Shown in pieces: positions 1 to 7,346 of a stretch of 18,539 nucleotides of DNA (the first letter of the stretch is position 1; each line of letters begins with the position of its first letter). Origin of the DNA: JALZDI01 sp965653225 (lineage in GTDB: Bacteria; Actinomycetota; Actinomycetes; Propionibacteriales; Nocardioidaceae); the NCBI GenBank assembly GCA_965653225.1, contig CBFGZI010000079.1, positions 1 through 18,539 of the forward strand. Direction: 5' to 3'. The notes below the pieces were generated by a model. That model was given only the letters and a program-made list of their open reading frames with translations. It searched no databases and was not told the DNA's origin. Both the position numbers and the translations under genes were made by a program.

Positions 1-735
1 CGGCCGCGCGCGGCCGCGGTAGCAGCGGACCAGGGCCGCGGCTACGGACGCCACCGGCGGTACTGGGAGCGCTTCTACCAGGGCCAGTACGGCGTGACGG
101 CGCCCCAGGAGCCCTCCCTGTTCGCGGGCTGGGTGACCGAGCAGTGCGAGCCGGCCGGAGCGACCGGGGGTCCGCTGGTCGTGGACGTCGGCTGCGGCAA
201 CGGCCGCGACACGCGTCACTTCGCCGACCTCGGCCACGGCGTCCTCGGGCTCGACTACTCCTACGCCGGCCTCGCCGCGGCACACGACCTGCTCGGCGAC
301 AGGGGCGAGCGGGCCACGCTGCGCCCCCTGGACCTCAACGACGCGCGCGCCACCCTGGTGCTGGGCGCAGAGCTGGCTCAGGCGGCCGCCGACGCCTCCC
401 GGGCGGGCGAGGAAACGCAGCCGCCGCTGCTGTATGCGCGGTTCGTTGCGCACGTCGTCGACGACCACGCACGCGACAACCTGTGGCGGCTGGCCGCGCT
501 GGTGATGCGCCGCGGCGGTCGCGCCTACCTGGAGTTCCGCACGCACCGCGACGCACTCAACGACCACGTCTTCGAGGAGCAGCACTACCGCCGCTACCTC
601 GTGCCCGACGAGGTAGCGGCGGAGCTGAAGCGGCATGGTGGTGCGGTCGTGCACCGGGAGGAGGGCCGCGGTCTGGCCCCCTTCCGCAACGAGGATCCCG
701 ACGTCTGTCGAATGGTGGTGCAGTGGGCAAGGTAA
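1..735 (+). CDS. Class I SAM-dependent methyltransferase, 5' end outside window
   Basis: The frame is open from base 1. Residues coded before the first possible internal start (GTG 94) look like real protein (YWERFYQGQYG, a typical lead-in of small methyltransferases), so the gene starts left of the window and the 94 start is probably false. Motif I of the Rossmann methyltransferase fold is visible as VVDVGCGNGRDT, followed by an acidic post-I segment (GLDYS) and later LYARFVAHVVDD and AYLEFRTHRDAL. The family transfers methyl from S-adenosylmethionine. The acceptor cannot be read from sequence, but the glycosyltransferase and sulfotransferase neighbours suggest a sugar or glycan precursor (inference). 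The stop overlaps the start of the small coiled-coil gene, indicating translational coupling. Confidence 0.88.
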   Translation, partial: RPRAAAVAADQGRGYGRHRRYWERFYQGQYGVTAPQEPSLFAGWVTEQCEPAGATGGPLVVDVGCGNGRDTRHFADLGHGVLGLDYSYAGLAAAHDLLGDRGERATLRPLDLNDARATLVLGAELAQAAADASRAGEETQPPLLYARFVAHVVDDHARDNLWRLAALVMRRGGRAYLEFRTHRDALNDHVFEEQHYRRYLVPDEVAAELKRHGGAVVHREEGRGLAPFRNEDPDVCRMVVQWAR

Positions 736-1049
736 CGGAGAAGGCACGCGACCGCGGGCGTCGGATGGTGCGCGCAGCCGCGCCGACGGTGCTGGCGTCG
801 GTGGAGGAGATCCCGGAGCTGCGAGACCGCGTCAGCAGGCTCGAGCGGGCGCTGACCGAGCAACGAGAGGGCTTAGAGACCTACCGGCGACGGGTCGAGA
901 CCCTGGAGGCGGAGTCGCACGACGCCCGTCAGCTGCAGCTGCGGGTCGCCGAGCTGACCGACATCGTGCAGGAGCTGCTGCTCCCGGCCGCCGGCCGCGA
1001 CGAGCAGCGGCTGGCCGAGCTTCGGCAGAAGTACACCTCGTCGCTGTAG
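723..1049 (+). CDS. Small coiled-coil protein (DUF6752-like), about 108 aa
   Basis: GTG 723 overlaps the end of the methyltransferase gene by 13 nt; ATG 765 in the same frame is an alternative start. After a basic N-terminus the protein is an almost continuous heptad-bearing helix: IPELRDRVSRLERAL, then ETYRRRVETLEAE, then LRVAELTDIVQELLLP. It ends RDEQRLAELRQKYTSSL. There is no signal peptide, membrane segment or catalytic motif. From memory it resembles the short actinobacterial DUF6752 proteins that sit beside glycan-modification enzymes, but that assignment is not verified. Dimerisation or scaffolding of neighbouring enzymes is inference. Coding potential is good because the frame is co-directional and overlaps its neighbour. 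Confidence 0.72.
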   Translation: MGKVTEKARDRGRRMVRAAAPTVLASVEEIPELRDRVSRLERALTEQREGLETYRRRVETLEAESHDARQLQLRVAELTDIVQELLLPAAGRDEQRLAELRQKYTSSL

Positions 1050-1059
1050 CGGCGGGTCC

Positions 1060-2163
1060 CTAGGCCGGGTCGAGCCCGGCCTCGCGCAGGCGGGTGCGCA
1101 GCTCGCGAATGGTGTGCTGCTGGTCGGTGGCGACCTGCAGCATGTGCGCCAGCGCGATGACCGACGAGGTCAGCATGGCGCCGTTCGGCAGCTCGGCGGT
1201 CGGCACGTAGTGGCGGTGCCGAGACAGGTCGGGCACGAGCTCCTTGAGGTCTCCCACCACGTCGTAGCCTCGCGGCTCCAGGGACTCGACCAGCTCCTGC
1301 GACCGCTCGAGCACCCACTCGTGGTGGGCCGCCGGCATGCCCGGGTTGGCGCTGCGGCCGGCCAGCAGCTGCGCGAGCTGCTGGCGGACGAACGTGTCGT
1401 ATCCGCGCTCGTCGAGCTGCTTCACCTGCTTGTTGATGCGGCGCAGCAGCTCGGCCTCGGCCTGCCCGACGGAGCGGTTCGCGCGGTCGACGGGCAGCGT
1501 GTAGGCGTCGGGGTCGAGCCGGGTGACGGTGCAGAACCGCTGCCACAGGGCGTCGACCGGGCCGCCGCTCGGCGGGACCGTCACCAGGTGGATGCGTTCG
1601 GGCGGGACCACCGCCTCCCAGCGCGCCAGCACGTGCGCCGCGTCGTGCAGGCCCCAGAACATCTCCCCGAACGGTGCGGGAGCGTGCAGGCCGTACTCCC
1701 GCAGGTCGGTGACGAAGTCCTCGAGCGTCGGCGTGTGCTTGTGCTTGATGTGCTCCTGCCAGTCCGACACCATCTGGCGGGCGAAGTCGCGGGCGGTGAA
1801 CACCACGTGCACGTCGAAGGGCTGCAGGCTGTCGACGATGCGCTTGATCGTCTTGACCGAGGCGCCGGCCAGCACCTCGTTGGTGAGCAACGCGGCGCCG
1901 CCGCTCCACCCGCGCACCCGGCCGGCCACCCGCTCCCACGCGCCGGCGAACCGGTCCGGCGGGGCGCCGCCCCAGCGCAGCTGGCGCACGTCGAGCATCG
2001 CCTGGAAGTGCTCGTTGGGCTGGTTGTAGGGGTACAGGATCCCGTTGCCCGACATCTGCTTCCGGTTGTTCCACAGCACCTGCTGCAGGAAGGTCGTGCC
2101 GGTCTTGGGTGCACCGATGTGAAGATATGCGCGTTGTTCGCGGGGGTTCTCGTCAGAAGGCAT
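1060..2163 (-). CDS. Sulfotransferase family protein (ST1)
   Basis: The protein has 367 aa. A PAPS 5'-phosphosulfate loop (YLHIGAPKTGTTFLQ, GAPKTGTT at residues 17-24) sits right at the N-terminus. The 3'-phosphate site is ARDFARQMVSDW, with Arg125 and Ser133 at the usual spacing of eight. The family moves sulfate from PAPS to a hydroxyl or amine, often on carbohydrate. The start was placed at ATG 2163, which overlaps the upstream glycosyltransferase stop by 11 nt; a longer frame to 2211 adds only residues with no conserved look. The C-terminus has a short helical region (QQHTIRELRTRLREAG). It is paralogous to the sulfotransferase at 5441, sharing HLVTVPP, RRIN-x-QV and RGYDVVGDL. It is third gene of a leftward operon. 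Confidence 0.87.
   Translation of the reverse strand: MPSDENPREQRAYLHIGAPKTGTTFLQQVLWNNRKQMSGNGILYPYNQPNEHFQAMLDVRQLRWGGAPPDRFAGAWERVAGRVRGWSGGAALLTNEVLAGASVKTIKRIVDSLQPFDVHVVFTARDFARQMVSDWQEHIKHKHTPTLEDFVTDLREYGLHAPAPFGEMFWGLHDAAHVLARWEAVVPPERIHLVTVPPSGGPVDALWQRFCTVTRLDPDAYTLPVDRANRSVGQAEAELLRRINKQVKQLDERGYDTFVRQQLAQLLAGRSANPGMPAAHHEWVLERSQELVESLEPRGYDVVGDLKELVPDLSRHRHYVPTAELPNGAMLTSSVIALAHMLQVATDQQHTIRELRTRLREAGLDPA
1063..1081. terminator. Hairpin between convergent operons
   Basis: GGCCGGG and CCCGGCC form a perfect 7-bp stem around the loop TCGAG. It starts 14 nt after the stop of the coiled-coil gene and lies within the last codons of the leftward sulfotransferase gene. The two convergent genes are only 10 bp apart, so this is the only plausible place for a rightward terminator. 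There is no T tract, as is common in high-GC actinobacteria. Confidence 0.45.
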
Positions 2164-3217
2164 GGCAGAAACGTTCGGGGAGTCGTCGGAGGGGGTTGAC
2201 CTGCATCGCACGGATCTGGGTTCCGTCCGACCGGTAGAAGCCCCCCTCTTTGTGCTGCACGATCCTGCGCAGGTCCGGCTCGTTCGGGTCGAACTCGGGC
2301 ACCGGCCTGTCGTCGTAGGTGCGCACCCACGACCGCAGCTCGCTCACCAGCTCGTCGCCCCCCATGGCCCACGCGCTGTTGTTGGAGCCGCGCTTCTCGT
2401 TGTCGTGCAGCATCCGCCGATGCTCGGCCACCTTCTGCAGTGTTGTCACGTCGACGTACTTCAGGTGCAGCATCAGCAGGTCGCGGTCGATCTCGTACGG
2501 CGCGTTGATTCCGTGGAACGCAGGCCGCCACGGCGCCGGCACCCGCTTGAGCAGCGGCTTGCACATCACCGGCACGAACTTCACGTGCCGGCGCTGCGCC
2601 AGCACGGGCCGGTGCGGGTCGAGCGCGTCTGGCTCGCTGGCGGGGTTGTGCAGCACGTTCAGCGCAAGCGGCGCGATGACGTTGCGGTCGACGCGGTTGG
2701 CCAGGTAGTCGCGCAGGCCGTCGTACTTGCCGGGATCGGGTACGAGGAACTCGTCGACGTCGGTGAACACCACGAAGTCGTAGCAGCCGAGCAGCCCCTG
2801 GGCAATCCCGTTGACGATGCGCAGCCTTCCGGCCGCCCACTCCGCCCGCCACGGCGAGGGCGGCAGCCGGTACACCGTGCACGGCAGGTCCTTCGTGGAC
2901 CCGTCGACGGTGTTGTCGTCGAGGATCAGCAGGTTCTCCGCCCCCACCTGCCGGGTGTAGTAGTCCACCCAGCGCGGCAGCATCTCCGCCTCGTCGCGCA
3001 CCGTCGTGAGCACGGCGACCCTGGGCGGGTCGGTGAGCTGCGGTAGCGGCGGGTCCTCCGGCGTCTCACGCCGCCCCTCGGTCCCCTGGCTCCCGCCCGC
3101 CTGCGGCCCCCCGTCCGGATGGTCCGACGGCGGGTGCCCCTGCCCCGCGCCGTGGTCGAGCGGTTCGAGGCCGAGCGGTCGGTCGCCAGGCGATCGGTCG
3201 CGTCGGATGAACCTCAT
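2153..3217 (-). CDS. Family 2-like glycosyltransferase (Glyco_tranf_2_4 / GT92 type)
   Basis: The protein has 354 aa. The first 60 or so residues are low-complexity, rich in Pro, Gly, Asp and Arg. The GT-A fold then begins with VAVLTTVRDEAEMLPRWVDYY (residues 68-87), LLILDDN (96-102) and the metal-binding DVDEF motif (153-157) in FVVFTDVDEFLVP. This pattern belongs to the glycosyltransferases also called Glyco_tranf_2_4 or DUF23/GT92-like. Sugar donor and acceptor are not readable. The gene starts 9 nt after the stop of the upstream sulfotransferase and overlaps the downstream one by 11 nt, so all three are one transcript and probably act on one glycan (inference). The low-complexity N-terminus could mean the true start lies further in. 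Confidence 0.85.
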   Translation of the reverse strand: MRFIRRDRSPGDRPLGLEPLDHGAGQGHPPSDHPDGGPQAGGSQGTEGRRETPEDPPLPQLTDPPRVAVLTTVRDEAEMLPRWVDYYTRQVGAENLLILDDNTVDGSTKDLPCTVYRLPPSPWRAEWAAGRLRIVNGIAQGLLGCYDFVVFTDVDEFLVPDPGKYDGLRDYLANRVDRNVIAPLALNVLHNPASEPDALDPHRPVLAQRRHVKFVPVMCKPLLKRVPAPWRPAFHGINAPYEIDRDLLMLHLKYVDVTTLQKVAEHRRMLHDNEKRGSNNSAWAMGGDELVSELRSWVRTYDDRPVPEFDPNEPDLRRIVQHKEGGFYRSDGTQIRAMQVNPLRRLPERFCHAF

Positions 3218-3226
3218 GTCGCGATG

Positions 3227-4021
3227 CTAGCCCGAGGGGTTGTGTCTCCCTGCACGCTGGGACCGCCCTCCGGCGCGTTTCTTCCGTTCGGCCCGCTTCT
3301 TGCTCGCGAACGGGTTCGGTCCGAACCCCACCTCGAGCGTTTGTCGCATCTTGTCCACAAGTGGGTCATTGCATGAACCAAGCACGAACTCGGCCAGCCC
3401 CCGGAGCTCGGCGTCCACCACCGCGGGGTCGTCGCTGGTCAGCCGCTCGTAGCGGGTGTCGTGGGTACGCTCGGGTCGGGTCTCGCGTAGGCGGTCCTGG
3501 ATGGCCTCGACGCGACGCAGCGCCTTGGTGACCGACGTGGGGTTCTCCCGGCGCCAGAAGCCGGACGCGGTGACGTTCTCGTGTGCCCGTCGGTGGAGCA
3601 CGTACCGCGCGTCCGGGAAGACCTTGTCCAGGAAGTTGAAGAACGCGGGCCCTTCCTTGGGCCGCACCCGGTGCCAGGCGACCTCCTTGAAGCCGAGCAC
3701 GTTCACGGTCGCCGGGTCGGCCGACCCGTACAGCTGGCGCAGCGCGAGCTCGCGGGCGGACTCGACGAAACCGTCGAGGCTGACCTCGCCCATGCCGTAG
3801 AAGGCCGACTGCACGCCACGCTCCGCGGCGAGCTTGCCGTAGCGCTGCTGGTAGTCGCGCAGCGCGACCCACGAGCGGAACAACGGGAGCACGAACAGGT
3901 TGTTCTCCCCGCGGACGAGTCCCCCCGGCAGGGTGTTGAGCAGTCCCTGCACGAGTGTGGAGCCGGACCGCCCGTAGGTCACGACGAACGTGAACCTGGG
4001 GAGCGACGTCGGCTTGGTCAC
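3227..4021 (-). CDS. Sulfotransferase family protein (ST2)
   Basis: The protein has 264 aa from GTG 4021. That start is chosen because GGAAAG lies about 8 nt upstream and the conserved fold begins at once: FTFVVTYGRSGSTLVQGLLNTLPG, with the 5'-phosphosulfate loop GRSGST at residues 17-22. A frame open to 4132 adds residues with no conserved look. The 3'-phosphate region is HRRAHENVTASGFW, with Arg145 and Ser153 at canonical spacing. The loop type differs from ST1 and ST3 (GRSGST rather than PKTGTT), so it is a distinct subfamily. The C-terminal 30 residues are strongly basic (KKRAERKKRAGG). It heads the leftward operon and is divergent from the acyl-CoA dehydrogenase gene. Confidence 0.84.
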   Translation of the reverse strand: MTKPTSLPRFTFVVTYGRSGSTLVQGLLNTLPGGLVRGENNLFVLPLFRSWVALRDYQQRYGKLAAERGVQSAFYGMGEVSLDGFVESARELALRQLYGSADPATVNVLGFKEVAWHRVRPKEGPAFFNFLDKVFPDARYVLHRRAHENVTASGFWRRENPTSVTKALRRVEAIQDRLRETRPERTHDTRYERLTSDDPAVVDAELRGLAEFVLGSCNDPLVDKMRQTLEVGFGPNPFASKKRAERKKRAGGRSQRAGRHNPSG

Positions 4022-4122
4022 ACTGATCACTTTCCATGCTGATATGCGGCCGGCGGTGCCGGCACAGCATACCGATGCCCCGGGGCGGAGATTGTGAGTT
4101 GGCTTATGGTGGCGCCGTGAGC

Positions 4123-4139
4123 CGGCAGCCATACTGCCG
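4123..4139. promoter_or_regulatory. Inverted repeat in divergent promoter region
   Basis: CGGCAG and CTGCCG flank the 5-bp spacer CCATA in the 183-bp gap between the divergent sulfotransferase operon and the acyl-CoA dehydrogenase gene, about 65 bp before the dehydrogenase start. The symmetry fits a dimeric repressor operator such as TetR-family sites, which often control acyl-CoA dehydrogenases. No convincing -35/-10 pair could be assigned in the gap, so this is only a candidate. Confidence 0.28.
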
Positions 4140-4204
4140 ACCTACCCAGCCCCGGGCGCGCGCTCGCGCCGGACTGCCACCTGCACGGAAGGAGCCCCCG
4201 TCAC

Positions 4205-5398
4205 ATGGGCCGCCTCTGCCAGACCGAGGGTCTTACCGACGTCCAGACCGAGATCCTGAAGACGGTCCGCAGCTTCGTGGACAAGGAGATCCTCCCGGTA
4301 GCAACCGAGCTGGAGCACAAGGACGAGTACCCCACCGAGATCGTGGAGGGGATGAAGGAGCTCGGGCTGTTCGGGCTGACGATCCCCGAGGAGTACGGCG
4401 GCCTGGGCGAGAGCCTGCTCACCTACGCGCTGGTGGTGGAGGAGATCGCCCGCGGCTGGATGAGCGTCAGCGGCATCGTCAACACCCACTTCATCGTGGC
4501 GTACATGCTGATGCGGCACGGCACCGAGGAGCAGAAGCAGCGGTACCTGCCGCGGATGGCGACCGGCGAGGTGCGCGGCGCGTTCTCGATGTCCGAGCCC
4601 GGCTGCGGCTCCGACGTGTCCGCGATCAAGACCAAGGCCGAGCCCAAGGGCGATGGCTATGTGATCAACGGGCAGAAGATGTGGCTGACCAACGGCGGCT
4701 CGTCGACGCTGGTCGCGACGCTGGTCAAGACCGACACCGGCGCCGAGTCGGTCTACCGGAACATGACCACGTTCCTGGTGGAGAAGGAGCCCGGCTTCGG
4801 TGAGGTGCAGCCGGGGCTCACGGTGCCCGGCAAGATCGACAAGATGGGCTACAAGGGCGTGGACACGACCGAGCTCATCTTCGACGGCTACGAGATCGGC
4901 GCCGACCAGGTGCTCGGCGGTGAGCCCGGCAGGGGCTTCTACCAGATGATGGACGGCGTCGAGGTCGGTCGCGTCAACGTGGCCGCGCGCGGCTGCGGGG
5001 TGGCGCTGCGCGCGTTCGAGCTCGGCGTCGACTACGCCCAGCAGCGCGAGACGTTCGGCAGGAAGATCGCCGACCACCAGGCCGTGCTGTTCCGCCTCGC
5101 GGAGATGGGCACGAAGGTCGAGGCCGCGCACCAGATGATGGTCAAGTCCGCGCGCGTCAAGGACGCCGGGGAGCGCAACGACCTCGAGGCCGGCATGGCC
5201 AAGTACCTCGCCTCGGAGTACTGCGCCGAGGTCGTCGAGGACTCCTTCCGGATCCACGGCGGCTACGGGTTCTCCAAGGAGTACGAGATCGAGCGCCTGT
5301 ACCGCGAGGCGCCGATGCTGCTCATCGGCGAGGGCACGGCCGACATCCAGCGCATGATCATCGGCCGGCGGCTGCTCGAGGACTACAAGCTGCGCTGA
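4205..5398 (+). CDS. Acyl-CoA dehydrogenase
   Basis: The protein has 397 aa, normal for the family. It catalyses FAD-dependent alpha,beta-desaturation of an acyl-CoA and passes electrons to ETF. Seen in order: N-terminal helical domain; LGLFGLTIPEEYGGLG; first signature GAFSMSEPGCGSDVSAIKT; FAD region RETFGRKIADHQAV; second signature RIHGGYGFSKEYEIERLYREAP; and EGTADIQRMIIGRRLL, in which Glu376 sits at the place of the catalytic base of medium-chain enzymes. Chain length specificity cannot be read. AAGGAG lies about 10 nt before ATG 4205. It is transcribed away from the sulfotransferase operon, and a third sulfotransferase follows 42 nt downstream, possibly on the same mRNA although functionally unrelated. 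Confidence 0.96.
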   Translation: MGRLCQTEGLTDVQTEILKTVRSFVDKEILPVATELEHKDEYPTEIVEGMKELGLFGLTIPEEYGGLGESLLTYALVVEEIARGWMSVSGIVNTHFIVAYMLMRHGTEEQKQRYLPRMATGEVRGAFSMSEPGCGSDVSAIKTKAEPKGDGYVINGQKMWLTNGGSSTLVATLVKTDTGAESVYRNMTTFLVEKEPGFGEVQPGLTVPGKIDKMGYKGVDTTELIFDGYEIGADQVLGGEPGRGFYQMMDGVEVGRVNVAARGCGVALRAFELGVDYAQQRETFGRKIADHQAVLFRLAEMGTKVEAAHQMMVKSARVKDAGERNDLEAGMAKYLASEYCAEVVEDSFRIHGGYGFSKEYEIERLYREAPMLLIGEGTADIQRMIIGRRLLEDYKLR

Positions 5399-5440
5399 GG
5401 CCGATGACAACCCGACGCCGGTGACTGGGAGGATGCGCCC

Positions 5441-6718
5441 ATGACGGAGCACCCTGTCACCCCCGCCGGTTCGTCGCCCCGCCGTGTGTACCTGCACGTG
5501 GGTGCGCCCAAGACGGGCACGACATACCTGCAGATGATGCTGGACGCCCACCGCGACCAGCTCGTCGCGGACGGCTGCTTCTACCCCAAGACGCAGGGCT
5601 CGGCGCACCACGTCGAGGCACGCGACGTGCGCAACGCGCGTCCGCGACGCGGCTACCAGCACCCGGTCGGGCCAGGATCGTGGGACCGGCTCACGCGCAC
5701 CGTCGCCGAGTGGGACCAACCGGGAGTCGTGCTGCTGTCCTCTGAGCTGCTGGTCTTCGCCAAGCCCGACCAGGTCAGGCGCGCCATCCGCTCGCTGCAG
5801 CCGGCGGAGGTGCACATCGTGGTGACCCTTCGTGACCTGGTGCGCCAGATTCCCGCGGTGTGGCAGGAGACGGTCAAGAACGGCAACACGATGGCCTACG
5901 AGGAGTACCTGCGGAAGCTCGTCGAGGACGAGGAGGGCCCGGGGCCGCGCGGGGTGTGGAACGGCCAGGACCCCGTGCGCATCCTCGACCGGTGGGCGCA
6001 GGGCGTCCCGCCCGAGCACGTGCACCTGGTCACGGTCCCGCCGCCCGGCAGCGACCCGCGCCTGCTGTGGACGCGCTTCGCCCAGGTCATCGGCATCGAC
6101 GCCGATGCCTACGCGTCCGTGCCCAAGGGTGCCAACACCAGCCTCGGCGTCGCCGAGACCGAGGTGGTGCGACGGATCAACGCCCAGGTGGAGACGGCGC
6201 CCTGGCAGTTCTACAGCAAGCACATCAAGGTCGGCATCGCCCAGGGCGTGCTGGCCGGCCGGTCCGACGGCGCGCGCCTGATGCTGCCCGAGGAGCTGCT
6301 GCCGCTGGTGGAGCGGCGCAGCAAGCGGATCATCGAGACCGTCTCGGGCCGCGGCTACGACGTCGTCGGCGACCTCGACGACCTGCTGCCGCCCAGCGAC
6401 GGCCGCGGCATCGGGTCCGTGCCCGAGCCCGACGTCGCCCGGATCGCCGAGGCGTCCGCGGTGGCCGCCGACTACCTGGCCCGGACGTTCGCGCAGACGT
6501 GGGCGCGCGCGCAGAAGGCGCAGCCGTCCGGCGGGGGAGACCCGTCAGAGCGCAAGCCGGCGAAGAAGGCGGCGCAGGCGGCCAAGACGACCGCCAAGAA
6601 GGCGGCGAACCGCGCGGCCAACCGCGCGGGCAGCGCACGCCCAGGCGCCGGGCGGGCGCCGGCAGCGGGCACGGTGAGGCGCGGCTACAACGCCCTACGC
6701 CGTCGGCTGCGCGGGTGA
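5441..6718 (+). CDS. Sulfotransferase family protein with Lys/Ala-rich tail (ST3)
   Basis: The protein has 425 aa with a good Shine-Dalgarno (GGGAGG) before the ATG. The PAPS loop is VGAPKTGTTYLQ (GAPKTGTT, residues 21-28). The 3'-phosphate site reads TLRDLVRQIPAVW, with Arg131 kept, but the Ser expected eight residues later is Ala139. Overall it is a paralog of ST1 (shared HLVTVPP, RRIN-x-QVE, RGYDVVGDL). Residues from about 369 to the end form a tail not seen in ST1: SERKPAKKAAQAAKTT, KKAANRAANRAG, then RRGYNALRRRLRG. This is basic, Ala-rich and disordered, resembling histone H1-like tails. Its role is unknown; binding of a polyanionic glycan or of nucleic acid are possibilities. The fold is intact, so a working enzyme is likely but not certain. 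Confidence 0.88.
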   Translation: MTEHPVTPAGSSPRRVYLHVGAPKTGTTYLQMMLDAHRDQLVADGCFYPKTQGSAHHVEARDVRNARPRRGYQHPVGPGSWDRLTRTVAEWDQPGVVLLSSELLVFAKPDQVRRAIRSLQPAEVHIVVTLRDLVRQIPAVWQETVKNGNTMAYEEYLRKLVEDEEGPGPRGVWNGQDPVRILDRWAQGVPPEHVHLVTVPPPGSDPRLLWTRFAQVIGIDADAYASVPKGANTSLGVAETEVVRRINAQVETAPWQFYSKHIKVGIAQGVLAGRSDGARLMLPEELLPLVERRSKRIIETVSGRGYDVVGDLDDLLPPSDGRGIGSVPEPDVARIAEASAVAADYLARTFAQTWARAQKAQPSGGGDPSERKPAKKAAQAAKTTAKKAANRAANRAGSARPGAGRAPAAGTVRRGYNALRRRLRG

Positions 6719-6723
6719 CACAC

Positions 6724-6764
6724 TGGAATCGGATACGTCGGGAGGTGTGCCGATGCCGATTCCA
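6724..6764 (+). promoter_or_regulatory. Inverted repeat enclosing RBS and start codon of the YflT-like gene
   Basis: TGGAATCGG (6724-6732) and CCGATTCCA (6756-6764) are a perfect 9-bp inverted repeat. The 23-nt loop contains the Shine-Dalgarno GGGAGG (6740-6745) and the ATG at 6753. In mRNA this would fold with the ribosome site in the loop and the second to fourth codons in the stem. It could set translation rate or respond to temperature; that is inference. Confidence 0.45.
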
Positions 6765-7229
6765 ATGCCGGAGGAGCCGAGCGGGATACCCGTCGGGACC
6801 TACGACACCTACCAGGCCGCGCAGCGCGCGGTGGACTACCTGGCCGACCACGAGTTCCCGGTCGAGCACATCACGATCGTCGGCAAGGAGCTGCGTCTCG
6901 TCGAGCGCGTGGTCGGTCGCCTGACCACGCAGAAGGCGGCCACGATGGGTGCGGGCGGCGGTGCGCTGTGGGGCGTCTTCATCGGCGCCATGGTCATGCT
7001 GTTCGCCCGCAACAACGGCGGGGCAGCGGTCGTGCTGCCGTTGTTCAGCGCCGCGTTCGGCGCTCTGCTCGGCGCGGTGATGGGTGGGGTGGGCCACGCC
7101 ATGACCGGCGGGCACCGTGACTTCTCGTCCCGCACGTCGGTGGTGCCGACGTCGTACGAGATCCTCTGCCAGCACCAGCACGCCGCGGACGCACGCGACC
7201 TGCTGGCGCGGCTGGCACTGCGCGGGTGA
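6753..7229 (+). CDS. General stress protein, YflT-like domain, two membrane segments
   Basis: The protein has 158 aa from ATG 6753, chosen because GGGAGG lies 7 nt upstream; the in-frame GTG 6747 is too close to it. The N-terminal part (GTYDTYQAAQRAVDYLADHEFPVEHITIVG) fits the YflT/general stress protein 17M domain (PF11181), in which a short alpha-beta unit precedes a Gly-rich membrane region. Two hydrophobic, Gly/Ala-zipper stretches follow (GAGGGALWGVFIGAMVMLF and VLPLFSAAFGALLGAVMGG), and a soluble C-terminus returns. Members are common in actinobacteria; a molecular role is not established. It is probably an inner-membrane protein. The start lies 34 nt after the ST3 stop, so it may be cotranscribed. 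Confidence 0.82.
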   Translation: MPIPMPEEPSGIPVGTYDTYQAAQRAVDYLADHEFPVEHITIVGKELRLVERVVGRLTTQKAATMGAGGGALWGVFIGAMVMLFARNNGGAAVVLPLFSAAFGALLGAVMGGVGHAMTGGHRDFSSRTSVVPTSYEILCQHQHAADARDLLARLALRG

Positions 7230-7243
7230 AGCACCGCTAGTAC

Positions 7244-7268
7244 AAAAAACCGCCTTTACAAGTAATTT
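7244..7268 (+). promoter_or_regulatory. A6-tract plus TTTACAAG element upstream of the secreted array
   Basis: AAAAAACCGCC is followed at once by TTTACAAGTAATTT, an AT-rich island in a very GC-rich region. A similar pair (AAAAAACGCC, and TTTACAAGAAGTT 28 nt later) lies upstream of the choice-of-anchor D gene at 16017. The resemblance suggests a common promoter or regulator site for the two secreted families. No known consensus matches, and a sigma-70 type -10 at proper spacing is not evident. Confidence 0.35.
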
Positions 7269-7271
7269 CTG

Positions 7272-7305
7272 GGGTCCGCAAGACCCACTCGGGCTATTTT
7301 TTGCG
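7272..7305 (+). terminator. Hairpin(s) with T6 tract after the stress gene
   Basis: GGGTC and GACCC (7272-7276, 7282-7286) form a stem with loop CGCAA. A T6 run follows at 7297-7302, about 10 nt beyond the stem, which is far for a canonical terminator. An alternative fold pairs CGCAA (7277-7281) with TTGCG (7301-7305) and CCC with GGG inside it; the two folds exclude each other. It may end the stress-gene transcript or be part of the leader of the next gene. Confidence 0.4.
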
Positions 7306-7346
7306 TGCCTTTGACGAGCGGCCCCAAACCTGACCTCGAGGACGTC

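Noticed and set aside
4142..6223. Minus-strand open frame of about 690 codons opposite the acyl-CoA dehydrogenase and ST3
   Set aside because: It lies opposite two conserved enzymes with intact motifs, and its translation is low-complexity. It is a GC-driven artefact.
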